A stretch of DNA of 64,000 nucleotides, taken from Nonomuraea endophytica (GTDB lineage Bacteria > Actinomycetota > Actinomycetes > Streptosporangiales > Streptosporangiaceae). Location of the stretch: positions 300,563-364,562 of the forward strand of contig NZ_JACHIN010000008.1 in NCBI RefSeq assembly GCF_014203235.1, in the 5' to 3' direction. A program made the translations under genes and the position numbers. Below are positions 41,484 to 50,195 of the stretch, in pieces. The notes beneath the pieces are model-generated. The model saw only the letters and a program-made list of their open reading frames with translations. It ran no database searches and was not told where the DNA came from. Every line of letters begins with the position of its first letter. The first letter of the stretch is position 1.

Positions 41484-41922
41484 CCTCAACGGGCTGTCCG
41501 CCGGTGCCGTCAAATGGATTGGCAAGATCACGAGCGATCTCGGGGTCGCTCCACGCCAGAGCGGTGGAAGTCCATGACCGGCGGGCCCGGGCATAGGGCA
41601 GCAGTTCCCCGGTGTCGGCTCCTGCCAGCAGGTGGGCAAGGAGTTCGCGGACGCACTGCGGCCGCTCGTGCTCCGGAAGCCAGGTCAGCCATGGAAGGTC
41701 TTCGGCAAGGGCCTCTTCGGCCAAGACCTGATTGGAGCGAGCCACGATGGTCATGGATCGAGCCAGCGTGAGGAGAGCGGCCCGGGCGGCTTGATAGCGC
41801 TCGTCGCGTACCAGCCAGACGTTTTCGGCATCTCGGCGCTCCAGGAGCACGTCGGCAACGTCGAGCTCCGGGAAGACCTCGTTACGCTCACGGGCCAGCG
41901 CGCTGAATGGGAACGTCTTCAT
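41473..41922 (-). CDS. Putative antitoxin
   Basis: A 149-residue acidic protein upstream of, and overlapping by 11 bases, the putative toxin. The N-terminus (PFSALARERNEVFPELDVADVLLERRD in pieces) resembles the Phd/YefM-type start seen in prevent-host-death-like antitoxins, with a long C-terminal extension. The order and overlap support a TA pair. Confidence 0.45.
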   Translation of the reverse strand: MKTFPFSALARERNEVFPELDVADVLLERRDAENVWLVRDERYQAARAALLTLARSMTIVARSNQVLAEEALAEDLPWLTWLPEHERPQCVRELLAHLLAGADTGELLPYARARRSWTSTALAWSDPEIARDLANPFDGTGGQPVEGDE

Positions 41923-42208
41923 GCGTCCAGACTACCCCTCAAGTGCATCACTAGTGCAGCACTAATGTTGAAGAGGACAGAGCGAATTCAATATCGCTCA
42001 GTCCCGTTCGGCTGCCCAGCCGCGTTGGCCGATGCCCGGGGCGACTGCTGTGGCTGCTGCCCGATACCTGGCGAAACGAAGCTGGCGGTTGCGGCCATCA
42101 CCTTGAGTGGTCTCAGCTCCGGACGGCCTAAGAGGGAAGTCAAGGAGCCTTCTGTGCCCGTCACACCGGCTCACGAACCGGGGAGCGCGAGGGGCCGGAG
42201 GCCTCTCG
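41923..42208. other. Intergenic, nothing recognised
   Basis: No gene or clear signal was seen here. The first 80 bases upstream of the antitoxin are AT-richer (GTGCATCACTAGTGCAGCACTAA) and contain the near-palindrome GTGCATCACTAGTGCAGCAC, a possible antitoxin autoregulatory site. Confidence 0.4.
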
Positions 42209-42382
42209 CCCGGGGGTGCGGGGGCTTGTCCCCGCTGTCACAGCCCGAGCCCCTTTGGCGCGAAGCGCCCCCCACGCGAGGACCACGCCCTTAGTCCCGG
42301 GGGTGCGGGGGCCTGCCCCCGCAGTCACAGCCCGAGCCCCACCGGCGCGCAGCGCCCCCACGCGAGGACCATGCCCTGGCGC
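42209..42382. repeat. 87-bp tandem duplication with terminator-like hairpins
   Basis: Two adjacent 87-base units (42209-42295 and 42296-42382) are about 85 percent identical by eye. Each has a hairpin: GCGGGG...CCCCGC in unit 1, GCGGGGGC...GCCCCCGC in unit 2, and a conserved block GTCACAGCCCGAGCCCC. The array ends exactly at the stop codon of the diiron-protein gene, so the hairpins probably serve as its terminators. Confidence 0.75.
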
Positions 42383-43404
42383 TAGAACACGGGGATGATC
42401 TCTTCTGGGTCGATGAAGTCCACGGGCACGCCTTCCAGATCTAGCTCGGGGATTGCCGGGAAGGCTATGCCCCAGCGTTCGACGATGGCGCGGACCCGGG
42501 CCATCGCCTGGCGCCAGTTTTCCGCCTGTTCCTCGTACGACAGCACACCCAGTCCGGCCTCGCGGGCGTGGTCCATGAGGACGCGGTGGTTGTTCAGGAA
42601 GTACGGCGGCAGTTCCCAGAAGCCCTCGGGCGGCTCCCACAGGATCATCGACAGGAACACGAACCCGGCCCGCAGCTGCCGGGTGATCAGGGACTTTACC
42701 TCCTCGGTCAGCCCCGGCCACTCGTTCTCCAGAATCGTCATGCAAATCTGGAGATGTCGGGACTCATCCCGTCCGATGCGCTGGAACATCTCCCCGAACA
42801 CCGGATGCCGGGTCCCCGACGCCATCCCCCTGAACAGGGTCGACGCCGCCATCTCGCCCATCATGAAGCTCGTGAACAGGACGGGCAGCGAATACTTGCC
42901 CACCGCCGAGCTGTACCCGGTCCAGTAGCGCCCGCCGTTGTGGTACAGCCAGCCGATGTTGTTGTGGGCGGCATGTTCCAGGTCGTCGGCGGGCGTCCAG
43001 TTCAGGGGGCCGCCGGGCCACAGGCGGGCGATGGTGCGCTGGCAGCACTCCTCGTGGTTCATCTCGTCGCGGGTGATGGAGAAGAAGCACTTACGGACCG
43101 GATCCTCCTCGTGCTTCTCGAACGCCTGGATCGTGGCACGGGCGAAGACGGCGGGCCCGGAGGCGTCGAAGTTGGCGAGGACGGCGAACCAGTACATGAT
43201 CCCCAACCGCTGCTCCCGGGTGAAGTCCTCGGCCACGAGTCCGTCCCAGGGCAGGTCGGCCGGGTTCCAGAGCATGGTCTTGGACTTCTCGTAGATCGCC
43301 GCGAGCTTCTCGGTCTCGACCCGCCACTCCATCGGGTAGATGTTCGGCTGCGGGATCTCGGGCGCGGGCCAGAAACCGCCGTCGGGCACGCTGAGGTCGG
43401 CCAT
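42382..43404 (-). CDS. R2-like ferritin-fold diiron protein
   Basis: A 340-residue mostly helical protein. Two ExxH motifs, RDEMNHEECC (about residue 115) and GRDESRHLQ (about 205), with further Glu in helices (FMMGEMAAS), give the 4-helix carboxylate-bridged diiron site of ribonucleotide-reductase R2-like oxidases and AurF-like N-oxygenases. It is not an R2: it is shorter and unlinked to nrdA. The substrate is unknown. The start at 43404 (MADLSVPD) or 43413 is possible. Confidence 0.78.
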   Translation of the reverse strand: MADLSVPDGGFWPAPEIPQPNIYPMEWRVETEKLAAIYEKSKTMLWNPADLPWDGLVAEDFTREQRLGIMYWFAVLANFDASGPAVFARATIQAFEKHEEDPVRKCFFSITRDEMNHEECCQRTIARLWPGGPLNWTPADDLEHAAHNNIGWLYHNGGRYWTGYSSAVGKYSLPVLFTSFMMGEMAASTLFRGMASGTRHPVFGEMFQRIGRDESRHLQICMTILENEWPGLTEEVKSLITRQLRAGFVFLSMILWEPPEGFWELPPYFLNNHRVLMDHAREAGLGVLSYEEQAENWRQAMARVRAIVERWGIAFPAIPELDLEGVPVDFIDPEEIIPVF

Positions 43405-43450
43405 GTGTGACACCTCCGCCTCCCATCGTGCGGCTCGATGTCATGCGATT

Positions 43451-44368
43451 TCAAGTACGCGCGCGCTGCGTCACCGCCACACACGCCAGTACGGCCAGCG
43501 CGGCGGCCACCGTGACCCACCCGAACCGCTCCCCCAGCAGGACCCAGGCCCACACCATCGTGAGCAGCGGCTGGACGAGCTGGGTCTGACCGGCCCGCGC
43601 GATGCCGCCCTGGGCCAGACCGGCGTACCAGGGGATGAATCCCAGGAACATGGAGATCAGCCCGACATAGGCGAATCCGGCCACCGCTTCGAAGCTCCAC
43701 ACCACGGGGGTCGTCGCGGCGAGCACCGCGGTGACCGGGAGCGTCACCGGGAGCGAGATCACCAGCGCGTAGGAGATCACCTGCCAGCCGGGTGTGGTGC
43801 GGGAGAGCTTGCCGCCTTCGGTGTAGCCGATGGCCGCCGACAGCAGGGCCGCCACCAGCAGCAGGTCCGCCCAGGACGCGCCGCCGCCCTCCGCGCGGGT
43901 GAAGGTGAAGGCGGTGATCGCGGCGGCGCCGGCCGTACAGGCGAGCCAGAACATCGGACGGGGCCGCTCGCCCGCCCGCAGCACCGCGAACGCGGCGGTG
44001 GCGGCGGGCAGGAGCCCGATGACCACGCCGGAGTGCGCGGTGCCGGCGCCGAGCGACAGCGCGAGGCCGCTGAAGACGGGGAAGCCGAAGACGACGCCAA
44101 GGGAGATGAGCGCATATGGACGCCATTGGTGACGTGGCGGCAACAACGGCACTCCGGCGGCGCGCAGGCACACCAGGGCCACCAGGCCCGCCACCAACGC
44201 CCGGCCGATCGCCACCAGCCACGGGTCGAATCCCTTCATCGCGAAGACCGTCGCGGGGAACGAGCCGGAGAACGACAGGACGCCGAGGAAGGCCAGCAAG
44301 GTCCCGCGGCGGGCGGTGTGGGAGACCGCTACTGCGGGAGCGACGATAGCGCTATTCTGTACATTCAT
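43451..44368 (-). CDS. EamA-family (DMT) transporter
   Basis: A 305-residue, ten-helix drug/metabolite exporter with two EamA repeats (about 20-145 and 165-300). It is divergent from a MocR regulator. Its ATG at 44368-44366 overlaps the regulator ATG at 44367-44369 by two bases, so each promoter must lie in the other gene. MocR-EamA pairs are known in other bacteria, where the regulator controls the exporter. Confidence 0.88.
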   Translation of the reverse strand: MNVQNSAIVAPAVAVSHTARRGTLLAFLGVLSFSGSFPATVFAMKGFDPWLVAIGRALVAGLVALVCLRAAGVPLLPPRHQWRPYALISLGVVFGFPVFSGLALSLGAGTAHSGVVIGLLPAATAAFAVLRAGERPRPMFWLACTAGAAAITAFTFTRAEGGGASWADLLLVAALLSAAIGYTEGGKLSRTTPGWQVISYALVISLPVTLPVTAVLAATTPVVWSFEAVAGFAYVGLISMFLGFIPWYAGLAQGGIARAGQTQLVQPLLTMVWAWVLLGERFGWVTVAAALAVLACVAVTQRART

Positions 44369-44381
44369 GAACAACGATAGC
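44343..44381. promoter_or_regulatory. Direct-repeat operator across overlapping start codons
   Basis: ACGATAGC occurs at 44343-44350 and 44374-44381, 31 bases apart (three helical turns), on either side of the shared start codons. Each copy is followed by inverted relatives (GCTATTC; CAGTATCG). MocR proteins typically bind two direct repeats, so this is a likely autoregulatory site. Confidence 0.65.
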
Positions 44382-45770
44382 AGTATCGCCCAGATCGCCG
44401 CGATGCTGCGCGAAGAGGTCTCCCGCCTCAAACCGGGCGACCGGCTTCCGTCCAGCCGGGAGATCATGCGCCGCCACGGGGTCAGCCCGGTCACGGTGTC
44501 GCGGGCGATCGGGCAGCTCACCGCCGAGGGACGGGTGGTGACGCGGCCGGGCGCGGGCGCTTACGTGGCGCAGCGGCCCGCGGCTCAATCCCCGACGGAA
44601 GCGGATATGTCGTGGCAGACCGTGGCCCTGGGTGACCGCGTGGTCGACGACACCGCGGTCACCGCCCTGCTGGCCGGCCCGCCCGACCACGTCATCCCGT
44701 TGACCGGCGGGTACCTGAACCCCGTCCTGCGCCCTTCCCAGCAGCTCGCCGCCGCCGCGACCAGGGCGGCGCGGCGGCCGGACGCGTGGTCGGTGCCGTC
44801 GCTCAACGGGCTGGCCGAGCTGCGCCGATGGTTCGCGGGCCAGGCGGGCGGCGACGTGACCTCGGCCGACGCGCTCGTGGTCAGCGGCGGGCAGTCGGCG
44901 CTGTCGCTGGCGTTCAGGTCGCTGGCGGCGCCGGGCACGCCGATCCTGGTCGAGACGCCCACCTACCCGGGCGCGCTGGCGGCGGCGAAGGCGGCCGGGT
45001 TGCGGGCGACAGCCGTACCCATGGATGGCGACGGCGTGCGGCCGGACCTGCTCGCCGAGGCCTTCGCCGTCACCGGCGCGCGGGTCTTCTACTGCCAGCC
45101 CACGCTGCACAACCCGACCGGCGCCACGCTCTCCCGGGAGCGACGTGAGCAGGTCATCGGCGTGGCGCGGGCGGCGGGCGCGTTCGTGGTCGAGGACGAC
45201 GTGCTGCGCTACCTGGCCGACGGCGCGCCCCCGCCGATGGTCTCCATGGACCCGGACGGCACCGTCGTCTACGTCAGTTCGCTCACCAAGGTCCTCGCGC
45301 CGAGCCTGCGGGTGGCGGCGGTCATCGCGCGCGGTCCCGCCGCGCACCGGCTGCGGGCGGGGCAGCTCGTGGAGTCGTTCTTCGTGGCGCGGCCGCTGCA
45401 GGAGACGGCGCTGGAGTTCGTGGGCTCGCCCGCGTGGGAGCGCCACCTGCGCACGGTGCACGCCGAGATCGCGCTGCGCCGCGACGCGCTGCTGGCGGCA
45501 CTCGCCGCGCGCCTTCCGGCCGCCGCGCCGCATCTGCTGCCCCGCGGCGGCAAGCATCTGTGGGTACGGCTCCCGCCGCACGTCGACGAGCCCGCCCTGG
45601 TCGAGGCGGCCTACCGGAACGGCGTGCTGGTGAGCCCCGGCCGCATGTACTACCCGTCGGAGCCGCCGGGCCCGCGCCTGAGGCTCACCTTCATGGCCGC
45701 CTCCCACGTGAGCGAACTGACCGAGGGCGTCAGACGGCTGGCCGAGGCGTTCGGCCCCGAAGGCGACTAG
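44367..45770 (+). CDS. MocR-type regulator (GntR HTH + aminotransferase domain)
   Basis: A 467-residue MocR protein: GntR winged helix (6-70, DRLPSSREIMRRHGVSPVTV in part) and a fold-type I PLP domain (95-467) with the PLP lysine in YVSSLTKVLAPSLRV and HNPTGATLS. It senses PLP or amino-acid adducts and probably regulates the divergent EamA exporter. The stop overlaps the convergent hydrolase stop by 4 bases. Confidence 0.92.
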   Translation: MNNDSSIAQIAAMLREEVSRLKPGDRLPSSREIMRRHGVSPVTVSRAIGQLTAEGRVVTRPGAGAYVAQRPAAQSPTEADMSWQTVALGDRVVDDTAVTALLAGPPDHVIPLTGGYLNPVLRPSQQLAAAATRAARRPDAWSVPSLNGLAELRRWFAGQAGGDVTSADALVVSGGQSALSLAFRSLAAPGTPILVETPTYPGALAAAKAAGLRATAVPMDGDGVRPDLLAEAFAVTGARVFYCQPTLHNPTGATLSRERREQVIGVARAAGAFVVEDDVLRYLADGAPPPMVSMDPDGTVVYVSSLTKVLAPSLRVAAVIARGPAAHRLRAGQLVESFFVARPLQETALEFVGSPAWERHLRTVHAEIALRRDALLAALAARLPAAAPHLLPRGGKHLWVRLPPHVDEPALVEAAYRNGVLVSPGRMYYPSEPPGPRLRLTFMAASHVSELTEGVRRLAEAFGPEGD

Positions 45771-46495
45771 ACCAGCACCCGGTCGGCGTGTTCGAGGATG
45801 ATCCGGGCCAGTTCGTCCGGAGCGCGGTGGTTGGCGGTGTGCCCTTGGCCGCGCATCACCACGCGGGTGGAGTGCGGCAGCACCCGTTCCAGGGCGTCCA
45901 TCCGCTCGCCGAGGTGGGCCGGGCTCTGGTCGCCGCCGAGCAGCACCACCGGCGCCTGGATGTTCGCGTAGTCGCCGAGCCGGTTGCCGAGAGCGTCGAT
46001 GGCGGCCAGGTCGTCGAGCTGCCGGGGCGCGAGCGCGCGCAGCTTGGGCACCAGGGCCACCGCGAGCGCCCCCATCGACGCCTGCCAGCCCGGGATCTTG
46101 ATCACTTCGGTGAAGAAGATCCGCATGGCCTTGGCCGTTTTGCCGCGCGCCATCGCGGCCTGGGCGCGGCGGGTCGTGTCGCCGCCGAGCGTGGTGCCGG
46201 TGATGACGGGCGGTTCGTAGAGGACGGCTCCGGCGAACGGCCCGGCGCGCAGGGCCTCCAGCGCGACCACGCCGCCCGAGGAGTGGCCGACGAGCAGGAC
46301 CTGGCCGCCCATGCGTTCGGCGGCGGCGAGCGTCTCGGCGACCTCGTCCTCGATGGTCGCGGCGGCCCGCCGATCGGGCCGGTACTGAAGCCGGACCGGC
46401 ACCTCGACCGGATACCTGGCGGCGAGCAGCTCCGCGGGCTTGCGCCACATGGAGCCGTCATCCAGACCCGCGTGCAACACCAGAATTCCCGACAT
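45767..46495 (-). CDS. Alpha/beta hydrolase
   Basis: A 242-residue esterase-like protein with the nucleophile elbow GHSSGG (Ser near 71), Asp in LLGGDQSP and His in GQGHTANH, a complete catalytic triad. It is divergent from a TetR regulator and shares two TTAGC-N3-GCTAA operators with it, so it is probably the repressor target. Substrate unknown. Confidence 0.88.
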   Translation of the reverse strand: MSGILVLHAGLDDGSMWRKPAELLAARYPVEVPVRLQYRPDRRAAATIEDEVAETLAAAERMGGQVLLVGHSSGGVVALEALRAGPFAGAVLYEPPVITGTTLGGDTTRRAQAAMARGKTAKAMRIFFTEVIKIPGWQASMGALAVALVPKLRALAPRQLDDLAAIDALGNRLGDYANIQAPVVLLGGDQSPAHLGERMDALERVLPHSTRVVMRGQGHTANHRAPDELARIILEHADRVLV

Positions 46496-46508
46496 CTCGC
46501 CAACCTCC

Positions 46509-46541
46509 TTAGCAGCGCTAAGGGCAATTTAGCACTGCTAA
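46509..46541. promoter_or_regulatory. Two TetR-type operators
   Basis: TTAGC-AGC-GCTAA (46509-46521) and TTAGC-ACT-GCTAA (46529-46541) are perfect dyads with centres 20 bases apart. They fill the 54-base gap between the divergent hydrolase and TetR genes. Confidence 0.85.
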
Positions 46542-46549
46542 GGTGAAGT

Positions 46550-47152
46550 GTGAACAAGAAGCTGACCCGGCAGCTGCTCATCGAGACCGGGCTGCGCCTC
46601 CTGGACGAGGTCGGCCTCGACGGCCTGACCGTCCGCAGGCTCGCCGCCGAGCTCGGCGTCCAGTCCCCCGCGCTGTATTGGCACATCCGCACCAAGCAGG
46701 AGCTCCTGGACGGCATGGCCGACGCCATCGTCCTGGCCGCCGGCATGGGCCCGCCGCTGGACCACGAGTCGTGGCAGGGCTGGCTGGCCCGCCGCGCCCG
46801 CGCGTACCGTGGCTCGCTGAGCGCGCACCGCGACGGCGCCCGCGTCGTGTCCGGCGCGAGCAGCCTCAGCGCCGGCGCGGTCGAGCTGTTCGAGCAGGAG
46901 CTCGACGGCATGGTCGCCCGGGGCTTCACGCCCGGCCTGGCCCTGCGCACGATCACCACGCTGTCCCACTACGTCAACGGCGTCGTCCTGCACGAACAGG
47001 CCGAGCGCGGCGGCCCGTCCGACGTCCGGCCGGGTCCGACCCTGCTGGCCGCCGTGCGCGAGACCGGCGGCCCGCTGGGCGACGACGGCTTCGAACACGG
47101 GCTGCGCGCGTTCATCGAGGGCACCGCTCAGGCGCTGGCGAACACCTCGTAG
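46550..47152 (+). CDS. TetR-family repressor (TetR class C-terminal domain)
   Basis: A 200-residue regulator: HTH (about 8-52, TVRRLAAELGVQSPALYWHI) and a TetR_C-type ligand domain with LRTITTLSHYVNGVVLHEQ. This C-terminal type includes tetracycline-repressor relatives that bind aromatic polyketides. GTG start at 46550, GGTGAAG just upstream. It probably represses itself and the divergent hydrolase gene. Confidence 0.92.
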   Translation: MNKKLTRQLLIETGLRLLDEVGLDGLTVRRLAAELGVQSPALYWHIRTKQELLDGMADAIVLAAGMGPPLDHESWQGWLARRARAYRGSLSAHRDGARVVSGASSLSAGAVELFEQELDGMVARGFTPGLALRTITTLSHYVNGVVLHEQAERGGPSDVRPGPTLLAAVRETGGPLGDDGFEHGLRAFIEGTAQALANTS

Positions 47153-47433
47153 TGCGCGACGGTACGCTCCCTGTCCACCAGGAAGGCGTCGTCGTCGGGG
47201 TAGAAGACGGCCCGCGACGGGTCCTCCCCGGCGAAGGCCGTGATGGCCTCCCACGACTCCCAGAACGAGATCAGCAGGAACTCGGTACGGTCACCGTCGT
47301 CGCGCCGGGTGAAGCGCACCCCCTGGTTGCCCGGCGTCGCCGTGTATCCGGGAAACCCGGTGCGCAGCAGGTAATCCTCATAGGCGGAGGCGTCGGCCGT
47401 ACGGGTCCAGCCACGCCATATGCGGACGATCAT
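47128..47433 (-). CDS. ABM-domain protein
   Basis: A 101-residue stress-responsive/ABM-like protein (MIVRIWRGWT, YEDYLLRTGFPGY, FLLISFWESWEAITAFAG). It is of the cofactor-free monooxygenase or haem-degrading fold. The convergent TetR gene overlaps its end by 25 bases. Function unknown. Confidence 0.8.
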   Translation of the reverse strand: MIVRIWRGWTRTADASAYEDYLLRTGFPGYTATPGNQGVRFTRRDDGDRTEFLLISFWESWEAITAFAGEDPSRAVFYPDDDAFLVDRERTVAHYEVFASA

Positions 47434-47482
47434 CAGGACTCCTCTCCGAAGATGACACCACTCAACACGCTACAGTGGTTTC

Positions 47483-47986
47483 ATGCTGGAGCTCGTGCGC
47501 GACTTCGTGAACACCTATGACGTGGAGAACGACGCCGACGAGCTGACCTCCCCCGCCGAGCTGGCCCTGTGGCTGCGCGAGCGGGGCCTGGCCGGGGAAG
47601 GCGACCGGGCAGAGGACGACGACCTGGCCACGGCGATCGCCCTGCGGGAGGGGCTGCGGGCGGCGTTGCACACCGGCGAGCCGGTCGAGCTGCCGGAGCT
47701 GCCGCTGCAGGTGATGATCGCGGACGGGCCCCGGCTGACACCGGTACGGCCCGGCGTCCCGGGCGCGCTGGCCCGGATCGCGGCAGCCGTACTCGATCCC
47801 GGATGGGTGCGTTTGAAGGTCTGTCTGGAAGGCACCTGCCAGTGGGCGTTCATCGACTCCTCGAAGAACCGCTCGCGATCCTGGTGCTCCATGAAGGTCT
47901 GCGGCAACCGCACCAAAACCCGTGCATATCGGGCAAGGAAGCATGGTTCGCGTCGTCTCCAAGGCTCAAACACCGATACGGTGTAA
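47483..47986 (+). CDS. CGNR zinc-finger protein
   Basis: A 167-residue ABATE/CGNR protein: N-terminal ABATE domain (about 1-110) and C-terminal zinc ribbon (CLEGTC, then WCSMKVCGNRTKTRAYR). These are presumed stress-responsive transcription regulators. Divergent from the ABM gene across 49 bases, which suggests it regulates that gene. Confidence 0.9.
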   Translation: MLELVRDFVNTYDVENDADELTSPAELALWLRERGLAGEGDRAEDDDLATAIALREGLRAALHTGEPVELPELPLQVMIADGPRLTPVRPGVPGALARIAAAVLDPGWVRLKVCLEGTCQWAFIDSSKNRSRSWCSMKVCGNRTKTRAYRARKHGSRRLQGSNTDTV

Positions 47987-48030
47987 CTCGTGCCTTGTGG
48001 CATGACGGCAGGCGAAGGAGCGGGCCGAAA

Positions 48031-48639
48031 ATGGCAGACGTAGGCGTCCGGGCGGCCCGGCGCGAGGATGTGCTCCAGGTTGCGAACGTTCAGGTCCGCG
48101 CCTGGCGCTACGGCTATCGGGATTTCCTGCCCGAGGGGCCGCTGGAGCAGATGACCGGAGCGGCGGCCGAGAAGATGTGGCTGCGCCAGTGGGACGAGGC
48201 GATCGTCGCCCCGCCCACCTCCCGCCACCGGGTGCTCGTCGCGGTCGAGACCATCCTCGACACCGAGGGCTTCCCCGCGCTGGGCGTCGGCGGCAGCGCC
48301 GCGCTCGCCACGCCGCGCGGCGGCGAGCGCGTGGTCGGCCTGGCCTCCCACGCCCCCGCCGAAGACCCCGACCTCGACCCGACCGTCGTCTCCGAGATGC
48401 TGACGCTGCTGGTCGACCCCGACTTCGTCCGCCGCGGGCACGGCAGCCGCCTGCTCAACGCCACCGTCGACCACCTGCGCGAGGACGGCTACCGCCAGAT
48501 CGTCACCTGGGCCTTCGCCGACAACTACGCCGTCCTGGGCTTCCTGGAGTCGGCGGGCTGGGGCGAGGACATGGCGGAACGGGTGCTCGACATGGGCCGC
48601 CCGATCCGCATGGTCAGGCTCAGCACGGACATCAGCTAG
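48031..48639 (+). CDS. GNAT-family acetyltransferase
   Basis: A 202-residue GNAT protein: VRAARREDVLQVANVQVRAW at the start, the acetyl-CoA pyrophosphate loop VDPDFVRRGHGSRLLN, and AVLGFLESAGW. The ATG at 48031 is preceded by AAGGAG. It is 15 bases before menA and might be co-transcribed. Substrate unknown. Confidence 0.88.
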   Translation: MADVGVRAARREDVLQVANVQVRAWRYGYRDFLPEGPLEQMTGAAAEKMWLRQWDEAIVAPPTSRHRVLVAVETILDTEGFPALGVGGSAALATPRGGERVVGLASHAPAEDPDLDPTVVSEMLTLLVDPDFVRRGHGSRLLNATVDHLREDGYRQIVTWAFADNYAVLGFLESAGWGEDMAERVLDMGRPIRMVRLSTDIS

Positions 48640-48654
48640 AGGTAGACGAGAGAC

Positions 48655-49527
48655 ATGGCAACTCCTGGTCAGTGGATCGCCGGTGCGCGACCGCGCACCC
48701 TGCCCAACGCCGTCGTCCCCGTCATGGTCGGCACCGGCGTCGCCTTCGGCCTCGGCGCCGTCGGCTGGTGGCAGGCGCTGGTCGCCCTGGCCGTCGCCCT
48801 CCTGCTGCAGATCGGCGTCAACTACGCCAACGACTACAGCGACGGCGTACGCGGCACCGACGACCAGCGGGTCGGCCCGATGCGCCTGGTCGGCTCCAGG
48901 GCCGCCACGCCGCGCCAGGTCCTGACCGCCGCCCTGGGCTGCTTCGCCGCCGCCGCGGTGGCCGGCCTGGCGCTGGTCATCGCCACCCGCGCGTGGTGGA
49001 TCCTACCGGTCGGCGCGGCGGCGATCGCCGCCGCGTGGTTCTACACCGGGGGCAAGCGCCCGTACGGCTACCGCGCGCTCGGCGAGTTGTCCGTCTTCGT
49101 GTTCTTCGGCGTGGTCCCGGTGGTCGGCACCACGTTCGTCCAGGTGGAATACCTGTCCGGCCTGGCCCTGGCCGCCTCGGTGCCGGTCGGCCTGCTGTCG
49201 TGCTCGATGCTCGTGGTCAACAACCTGCGCGACGTGGTCACCGACGGCCCCGCGGGCAAGAAGACCCTGGCCGTCGTGCTGGGCGCCGAGCGCACCCGCG
49301 TTCTCTACGCCGCCTGCCTGGTACTGCCGTTCGTCATCGTGCTGGCGCTGGTGACGGTCTCGCCGTGGGTGGCACTGGCGCTGCTGGCCGCGCCGCTGGC
49401 CATCGCCCCCATCCGTACCGTTCTGGGGGGTGCGGTCGGGCCCGACCTGATCGCCGTCCTCCAGGCGACGGGCAAGCTGCAGATGGCGTTCGGGCTGCTG
49501 TTCTCGATCGGGCTGGCGCTGATCTAG
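48655..49527 (+). CDS. menA: 1,4-dihydroxy-2-naphthoate polyprenyltransferase
   Basis: A 290-residue UbiA-type prenyltransferase with about eight helices. First Asp-rich motif NYANDYSDGVRGTDD (about 60-74), second NNLRDVVTD. It joins the polyprenyl chain to DHNA in menaquinone synthesis at the membrane. Size and motifs fit MenA closely. Confidence 0.92.
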   Translation: MATPGQWIAGARPRTLPNAVVPVMVGTGVAFGLGAVGWWQALVALAVALLLQIGVNYANDYSDGVRGTDDQRVGPMRLVGSRAATPRQVLTAALGCFAAAAVAGLALVIATRAWWILPVGAAAIAAAWFYTGGKRPYGYRALGELSVFVFFGVVPVVGTTFVQVEYLSGLALAASVPVGLLSCSMLVVNNLRDVVTDGPAGKKTLAVVLGAERTRVLYAACLVLPFVIVLALVTVSPWVALALLAAPLAIAPIRTVLGGAVGPDLIAVLQATGKLQMAFGLLFSIGLALI

Positions 49528-50195
49528 CCGGTCGTCTGGGTCACCACGGGGGACGGCCCGCCGTACCTGAAGGATCTGACCCGGTAGGCGGCCCGCTTCT
49601 CCTCGGGCAGCGTGACCAGGCCGACCGCGTTGACGTCCGGTTCGAGCAGGGCGGCCACCCGGAAGCCGGGCGCGTCCTTCGCCCTGACCTCCAGCAGGTA
49701 GCCCTCCTCGTCGCCGGCGCGGTCGGTCCAGGTGAACGCGATGCCGTTGGCGTGCTTGACCGTGGCCCGCAGGTTCTCCGGCGCAGCCCCCGGACCGGTG
49801 CCCCGGACGGTCTGCGGGAGGGTGCGCGGGTCGAGCCAGTCGTGGGCCTCGTCCTCCTCCAGCGGGCCGGGCAGGAGCGTGACCTCGACGGTGTTGGAGG
49901 CGGGGCCGTAGTAGGGGCGCAGGCGGTAGTAGAACGTGGTGCGCGGGATCAGGTCCCGGTGGGTGTACCTGGTCCGTCCCGGCGGCAGGAAGTCGAGGAT
50001 TGTGTACGGCCCCCGCGGCTCCGTGGCGAACTCGACCACGCGGCCCGCCACCCCCTGATCGCCCGGCGGCCAGGTGAGGGTGACGTCCCGAGGCGTGGTC
50101 AGGACTGCCGTCAGCGGCGCCGGGGCCGGCGGCGCGGGCTCCGGCGCCGCGCAACCGGCCAGGGCGAAGGCCGCCAGGACGAGCGGCGTTCTCAC
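49524..50195 (-). CDS. Lipoprotein with fibronectin type III-like domains
   Basis: A 223-residue protein with a lipobox (FALAGC) and two Fn3-like regions (about 30-110, 130-220). GTG start at 50195 overlaps the upstream stop (GTGA) and puts the signal peptide in the normal place. It is coupled to the secreted CBM protein upstream, so both probably work on polysaccharide or cell-wall material outside the cell. Confidence 0.75.
   Translation of the reverse strand: MRTPLVLAAFALAGCAAPEPAPPAPAPLTAVLTTPRDVTLTWPPGDQGVAGRVVEFATEPRGPYTILDFLPPGRTRYTHRDLIPRTTFYYRLRPYYGPASNTVEVTLLPGPLEEDEAHDWLDPRTLPQTVRGTGPGAAPENLRATVKHANGIAFTWTDRAGDEEGYLLEVRAKDAPGFRVAALLEPDVNAVGLVTLPEEKRAAYRVRSFRYGGPSPVVTQTTG

Noticed and set aside
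32681..42382. CRISPR array
   Set aside because: Repeats at 33.3-34.3 kb and 42.2 kb are only two to three diverged copies, without regular spacers or cas genes.
49003..50154. Long minus-strand frame across menA and the Fn3 lipoprotein
   Set aside because: It is a shadow of the GC-rich codons of the true genes and has repetitive Arg/Gly/Pro content.
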